Source: CAZOBJ01 sp964577825 (lineage in GTDB: Bacteria; Planctomycetota; SZUA-567; JAFGNG01). From it: a stretch of 26,044 bases of DNA. The stretch lies in the NCBI GenBank assembly GCA_964577825.1, contig CAZOBJ010000036.1, forward strand, positions 1-26,044. The letters are read 5' to 3'. Under the pieces are notes generated by a model. That model saw only the letters and a program-made list of their open reading frames with translations. It searched no databases and was not told the origin of the DNA. A program made the position numbers and the translations under genes. Every line of letters starts with the position of its first letter. Position 1 is the first letter of the stretch. This document shows, in pieces, positions 23,119 to 26,044 of the stretch.

Positions 23119-23817
23119 CTATTCGTCCCCCAAGGCATAGCCCACAGCCGCCCGCGCATGGATGCGCGTCGTGTCAAGGAGTGGCACGCTTGCGTCCTCG
23201 TCGCCCACCAAGTGACCGATCTCCGTGCATCCCAGCACGATCCCCCGGGCTCCGTCTGCCACCAGGCGCTGCATCACCTCTCGATACCGGGCTCGTGAGG
23301 CCTCGCGTATCCGGCCCACCACCAGCTCCTGGTAGATGACCCGGTCCACCTCCGCCCGGTCCTCCGCGTTGGGGACGAGGACCCGCAGGCCGTGCCTGTC
23401 AGCCAGTCGATCCCTGTAGAAATCCTGCTCCATGGTGAAGCGCGTTCCCAACAGGCCCACACTGCGCAGCCCACGCGCGCGAACCTCCTCGGCCGCCGCG
23501 TCCGCAATGTGCAGCAAGGGGATGCCTATGCGTCTCTCCACGTCGTCGGCCACTTTATGCATGGTGTTCGTGCATAGCACCAGGAAGTCGGCCCCAGCCG
23601 CCTCCATCCGGCGAGCGACCTCGATCATGACCCTTGCGGCCTCGTCCCACTTCCCCTGGCTCTGCAACGGCTCGATCTCGGCGAAGTCCACGGAGTACAT
23701 CACGCAGTCCGCGGAGTGCATGCCTCCCAGCCGCTCGCGCACGAGTTCGTTCACCAGGCGGTAGTACTCGATCGACGACTCCCAGCTCATCCCACCGATC
23801 AGGCCGATGGTCTTCAC
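23119..23817 (-). CDS. Aspartate/glutamate racemase family protein
   Basis: A 232-residue cofactor-independent racemase of the YgeA/aspartate racemase type. The start is GTG 23817, with GGGAG 8 bp upstream. The N-terminal signature KTIGLIGGMSWESSIEYYR is characteristic. The two catalytic cysteines are Cys82 in LCTNTMHK and Cys197 in LGCTEIGHL, which act as acid and base from opposite faces of the substrate. Relatives racemise aspartate, glutamate or other amino acids; YgeA has broad substrate range. The Old Yellow Enzyme-like gene ends 40 bp upstream on the same strand, so the two probably form an operon, and it converges on the tRNA gene. Confidence 0.9.
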   Translation of the reverse strand: MKTIGLIGGMSWESSIEYYRLVNELVRERLGGMHSADCVMYSVDFAEIEPLQSQGKWDEAARVMIEVARRMEAAGADFLVLCTNTMHKVADDVERRIGIPLLHIADAAAEEVRARGLRSVGLLGTRFTMEQDFYRDRLADRHGLRVLVPNAEDRAEVDRVIYQELVVGRIREASRARYREVMQRLVADGARGIVLGCTEIGHLVGDEDASVPLLDTTRIHARAAVGYALGDE

Positions 23818-23857
23818 GCTGTCATCTCCCGCGTGGATGCCACAACGCCCCCGACGC

Positions 23858-25174
23858 TCAGCTCTCCGGCGTCAGAGATCGGTCCGCGCCGACCTCGGGA
23901 CGATAGACCTCGCGGTCGCGCACCACGCACCCAGCTGGCCGGTCGCTGCCGAGCAACGCCCCGCAAGTTGAACACGTGATGCAGCACTTGTCCGGATCCA
24001 TGCGGCCGGTCTGTATCACGTCGCGCGGCGCGTGCGGATACGCGAGCGTCTCTCGTCCCTGACCCGCGAAAGCCGCCCGACCCGCGCGCACGGCACCCGC
24101 CGCTACATGTGGGTACACGTGTCGCAGCCACGCACACCCCGCGCTCGCCACCGCGACCTCGGGCACAGCCTCCTGCAAGTCGCCCGCCAGCCCGACGTAT
24201 TGGGCTATGCCATAGAGCGGATGCGCCCGTCCCTGGCCTCCGTCGGGACGGCTGCGCTGCGGATTGTAGTACGGGCTTCCCACGCTCGCATTGATCATGG
24301 GCACGCCCAGACTTGACAGCTCGCGCGCGAGCCGCACGGGCTCGGTGAGGTCGGGTTCCAGGCCGCCGTCCGGCTTCACGCCCCATCCGTCCGGCCAAGG
24401 CAGACCGTCGTACACGCCCATGCGCGTCGTGACCAGGACATCAGGCGCTGTCTCGCGTATCGCCGCCACGGTCTCGCGCACCACGCGCGTGCGATTCTCG
24501 TACGCGCCGCCGTATCGGCCCTCGCGGCGATGCGCACCCAGAAGTTCGGAAAAAAGATACCGATGGCAGGCCTTCACGTCCACGCCGTCGAATCCGGCCT
24601 GTGCGGCCAGTCGCGCGGCATGCACGAATCGCGCTCCGATGCGGTCGAGCTCGTCATCGGTGATCGTAACCAGGTCCTCGGCGATCCCGTGCTGCGCGTC
24701 CAGCGCCGCGCTGTGCTGCGCGATCACCGGTCTGCGCGTGCCCTCAGGCCGCGAGAAGCGTCCGGAGTGCGTCAGTTGGAGCACGAGCAGCGGGCTCCGG
24801 CCTTCCGCCGCCCTTCGCGTCGCTTCCACCAAGCGGGCAAATGCGTCTGCGGTCTCGTCCGTCAGGCACAGCTGATGCGGCCTCGCGCGTGCGTCCGGCT
24901 CGACGGCGGTCGCTTCGAACCAAATGACGCCCCACGCCCCCTTTGCGAGGCGACGGTACTTGCGCTCGGTCAGCGGTCCCGGCGCGCCCGCGCTCGTGGC
25001 GTCCGCGCCCTCCATGGGTTGGGCCAGAAAGCGGTTGGGCGCCGTCCAATGCCCCAGGGGGACCTGTTCCGCCAAACACGACACATCCTGAACCGCGGGC
25101 AAGTCCACGCTCAGTCGCCCGCAGAGTTCTCCAAGGTCCTCAAGCGTACGCAGTTCGAATGGCACTCTGCTCAT
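23858..25174 (-). CDS. NADH:flavin oxidoreductase, Old Yellow Enzyme family
   Basis: About 438 residues from ATG 25174; an ATG at 25231 is in frame and no start has a convincing ribosome-binding site. The FMN-binding barrel shows NRFLAQPMEG, VLQLTHSGRFSRP, AGFDGVDVKACHRYLFSELLG, then RYGGAYENRTRVV, a family signature, and MINASVGSPYYNP. The end, with Cys397, 398, 401, 404 and Cys416 (KCCITCSTCGALL and GCVVRD), keeps the cysteine spacing of the 4Fe-4S site of 2,4-dienoyl-CoA reductase-like members, but the following NAD(P)-binding domains of those larger enzymes are absent. It likely reduces activated double bonds or related substrates; the true substrate is unknown. The racemase follows 40 bp downstream. 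Confidence 0.86.
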   Translation of the reverse strand: MSRVPFELRTLEDLGELCGRLSVDLPAVQDVSCLAEQVPLGHWTAPNRFLAQPMEGADATSAGAPGPLTERKYRRLAKGAWGVIWFEATAVEPDARARPHQLCLTDETADAFARLVEATRRAAEGRSPLLVLQLTHSGRFSRPEGTRRPVIAQHSAALDAQHGIAEDLVTITDDELDRIGARFVHAARLAAQAGFDGVDVKACHRYLFSELLGAHRREGRYGGAYENRTRVVRETVAAIRETAPDVLVTTRMGVYDGLPWPDGWGVKPDGGLEPDLTEPVRLARELSSLGVPMINASVGSPYYNPQRSRPDGGQGRAHPLYGIAQYVGLAGDLQEAVPEVAVASAGCAWLRHVYPHVAAGAVRAGRAAFAGQGRETLAYPHAPRDVIQTGRMDPDKCCITCSTCGALLGSDRPAGCVVRDREVYRPEVGADRSLTPES

Positions 25175-25391
25175 GCGTCGATCTCGTTGCTGCAGACTCG
25201 GCCAGACATCGTGCTCACACGTTCCGAACATCTGTCAGCCGCAACGGCCGCAACTCCTGCCCTTCATGTCTTCTCTCGCGCCGAGGGCCGGTTCTCACAC
25301 CAAGGCAGAGGCTCCACCCGGCCACTCCCTCCTGACAGCATATCCCCGCGGCGAGCACCTGCCTGCGGACTTCCACGCCACTGAGCAAGGT

Positions 25392-25420
25392 ACGTGTTTG
25401 CTGGCTTTGTGTCAACACGT
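25392..25420. repeat. 7-bp inverted repeat, possible operator
   Basis: ACGTGTT at 25392-25398 and AACACGT at 25414-25420 form a perfect inverted repeat with centres 22 bp apart, about two helical turns, so both halves could face the same side of the DNA. It lies between the flavoprotein gene and the HTH promoter and could regulate either. Chance is possible at this length. Confidence 0.35.
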
Positions 25421-25476
25421 GCTTCGCTTTCGGTATGTTTGAGAATTGTTTACTGTGATCAACCTCAGCCTTTCTG

Positions 25477-25505
25477 TTGACAGATCGGGCCGATTGTCGT
25501 ATTTA
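25477..25505 (+). promoter_or_regulatory. Promoter of the HTH gene with palindrome in its spacer
   Basis: A perfect TTGACA (25477-25482), 17-bp spacer and TATTTA (25500-25505) form a candidate promoter; the -10 box matches only 3 of 6. Inside the spacer, ATCGG-G-CCGAT (25484-25494) is a perfect 11-bp palindrome. A protein bound there would block RNA polymerase, so this looks like an operator, perhaps for autoregulation by the HTH protein. Confidence 0.48.
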
Positions 25506-25576
25506 TAGTTGTATGTAGCGTGTCAGTTTCCGTGGACTCGTTTCTATGATCTAGGATGGTTCGGAGGAGAGTGGAC

Positions 25577-26032
25577 ATGCCAGACGTGGCCAGAGTTCTC
25601 AAGGCCGAAATCCAACGCCTTGCGCGCAAGGAGGCGCGCGCGGCGAACGCGCCGCTGCGCCGACAACTTGCCGACGCTCGGCGTAGCATCGTGGAACTGC
25701 GCAAGCGCCTGGCGGATACGCAACGACAAATCCGCCATACCGAGCGCACCGTAGAGGCGGTCACTCCCGAGGAGGTCCGCCCGCCCGAGCGCAAGCGCCC
25801 GGGGTTCCGCCCCACATCCAAGACCGTGCGCTCGCTGCGCAACAGGCTCGGGATCTCGCAGGCCAAGTTCGCCCGCCTGCTGGGCGTGAGCCCCCACTCG
25901 GTGTACCAGTGGGAAAAGGCCGATGGCCGGCTGTACCTGCGAAGCCGCACCCGCCAGGCCCTGGACGAGGCCCGATCGTTGGGCGCGCGCGAGGCCAAGC
26001 GTCGATTGCGGGAGATGGACGGCGAGGCCTGA
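25577..26032 (+). CDS. Coiled-coil and XRE-type helix-turn-helix DNA-binding protein
   Basis: A 151-residue basic protein from ATG 25577, with GGAGGAG about 7 bp upstream; an ATG at 25556 has no good site. Residues 1-60 form a charged helix with heptad character (AEIQRLARKEAR, SIVELRKRLADTQRQI), probably a dimerising coiled coil. A Pro/Arg-rich hinge (61-80) leads to an XRE-like helix-turn-helix at about 84-112: LRNRLGISQAKFARLLGVSP then SVYQWEK. A basic C-terminal helix follows. Small proteins of this design, starting MPxVAxVLKxEIxRLARKE, recur in planctomycete-like genomes with unknown targets. The palindrome in its promoter spacer suggests self-control, which is inference. Confidence 0.82.
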   Translation: MPDVARVLKAEIQRLARKEARAANAPLRRQLADARRSIVELRKRLADTQRQIRHTERTVEAVTPEEVRPPERKRPGFRPTSKTVRSLRNRLGISQAKFARLLGVSPHSVYQWEKADGRLYLRSRTRQALDEARSLGAREAKRRLREMDGEA

Positions 26033-26044
26033 CCTAGCTTGTTG

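Larger units (their letters stand above)
25175..25576. other. Intergenic region with regulatory sequences
   Basis: About 400 bp between divergent genes, clearly more A/T-rich than its surroundings from about 25380 onward. It holds an inverted repeat (25392-25420) and a promoter with an internal palindrome (25477-25505), both upstream of the HTH gene. I see no convincing gene in it. Confidence 0.6.

Overview
This 26 kb window is bacterial chromosomal DNA with high G+C (G/C-rich third codon positions throughout), tightly packed and with short operons on both strands. I see no phage genes, no insertion sequence, no CRISPR array and no rRNA. Gene content (IlvD, an endonuclease-type MutL, MiaA, RimO, an RsbU/RsbW/STAS partner-switching set, a DUF5060 glycoside hydrolase, UxaE-type epimerase, Memo-like protein, small coiled-coil/HTH protein) suggests an uncultured saprophytic bacterium of a planctomycete-like or Hydrogenedentes-like group. 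That placement is inference from family flavour; no taxonomic marker here settles it.

Layout. 1-4679 (+): tail of ilvD, an L-fucose/L-arabinose-isomerase-fold sugar isomerase and a secreted glycoside hydrolase. 4681-12193 (-): a long co-directional block read as rimO, rsbU-like phosphatase, rsbW-like kinase, STAS antagonist, mutL, miaA, ending 1 bp from the convergent hydrolase. 12194-12932: a gene-poor stretch with a strong minus-strand terminator. 12936-13794 (+): two tandem small heat-shock proteins. 13843-13950 (-): a 35-residue, extremely basic protein with its own good sigma70-type promoter. 14151-15422 (+): a GT-C membrane glycosyltransferase, convergent with a four-helix membrane protein at 15440-15979 (-). 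16292-19975 (+): UxaE-type epimerase, a TerB/SUMF1-like fusion protein and a Memo-like protein. 20033-22823 (-): a translationally coupled trio (flavodoxin/ferredoxin, radical SAM/SPASM, GT2 glycosyltransferase) from one promoter. 22961-23037 (+): tRNA-Met(CAT) with promoter and terminator. 23119-25174 (-): an Old Yellow Enzyme-like flavoprotein and an Asp/Glu racemase. 25577-26032 (+): a coiled-coil/HTH regulator with a palindrome inside its promoter.

How they work together. The phosphatase, kinase and STAS protein form a complete partner-switching core, co-transcribed with tRNA, ribosome and DNA quality-control genes. The flavodoxin/ferredoxin is a natural electron donor for the radical SAM enzyme encoded 4 bp downstream, and the GT2 enzyme is coupled to that in turn, so the three look like one modification pathway of unknown product. 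The isomerase, hydrolase and epimerase point to plant or algal polysaccharide use, but none sits in a full catabolic operon. The best candidates for something undescribed are the flavodoxin/radical SAM/GT2 trio, the 35-residue basic protein, the cysteine-less TerB/SUMF1 fusion and the structured gaps at 12.2-12.9 kb and 16.08-16.17 kb.
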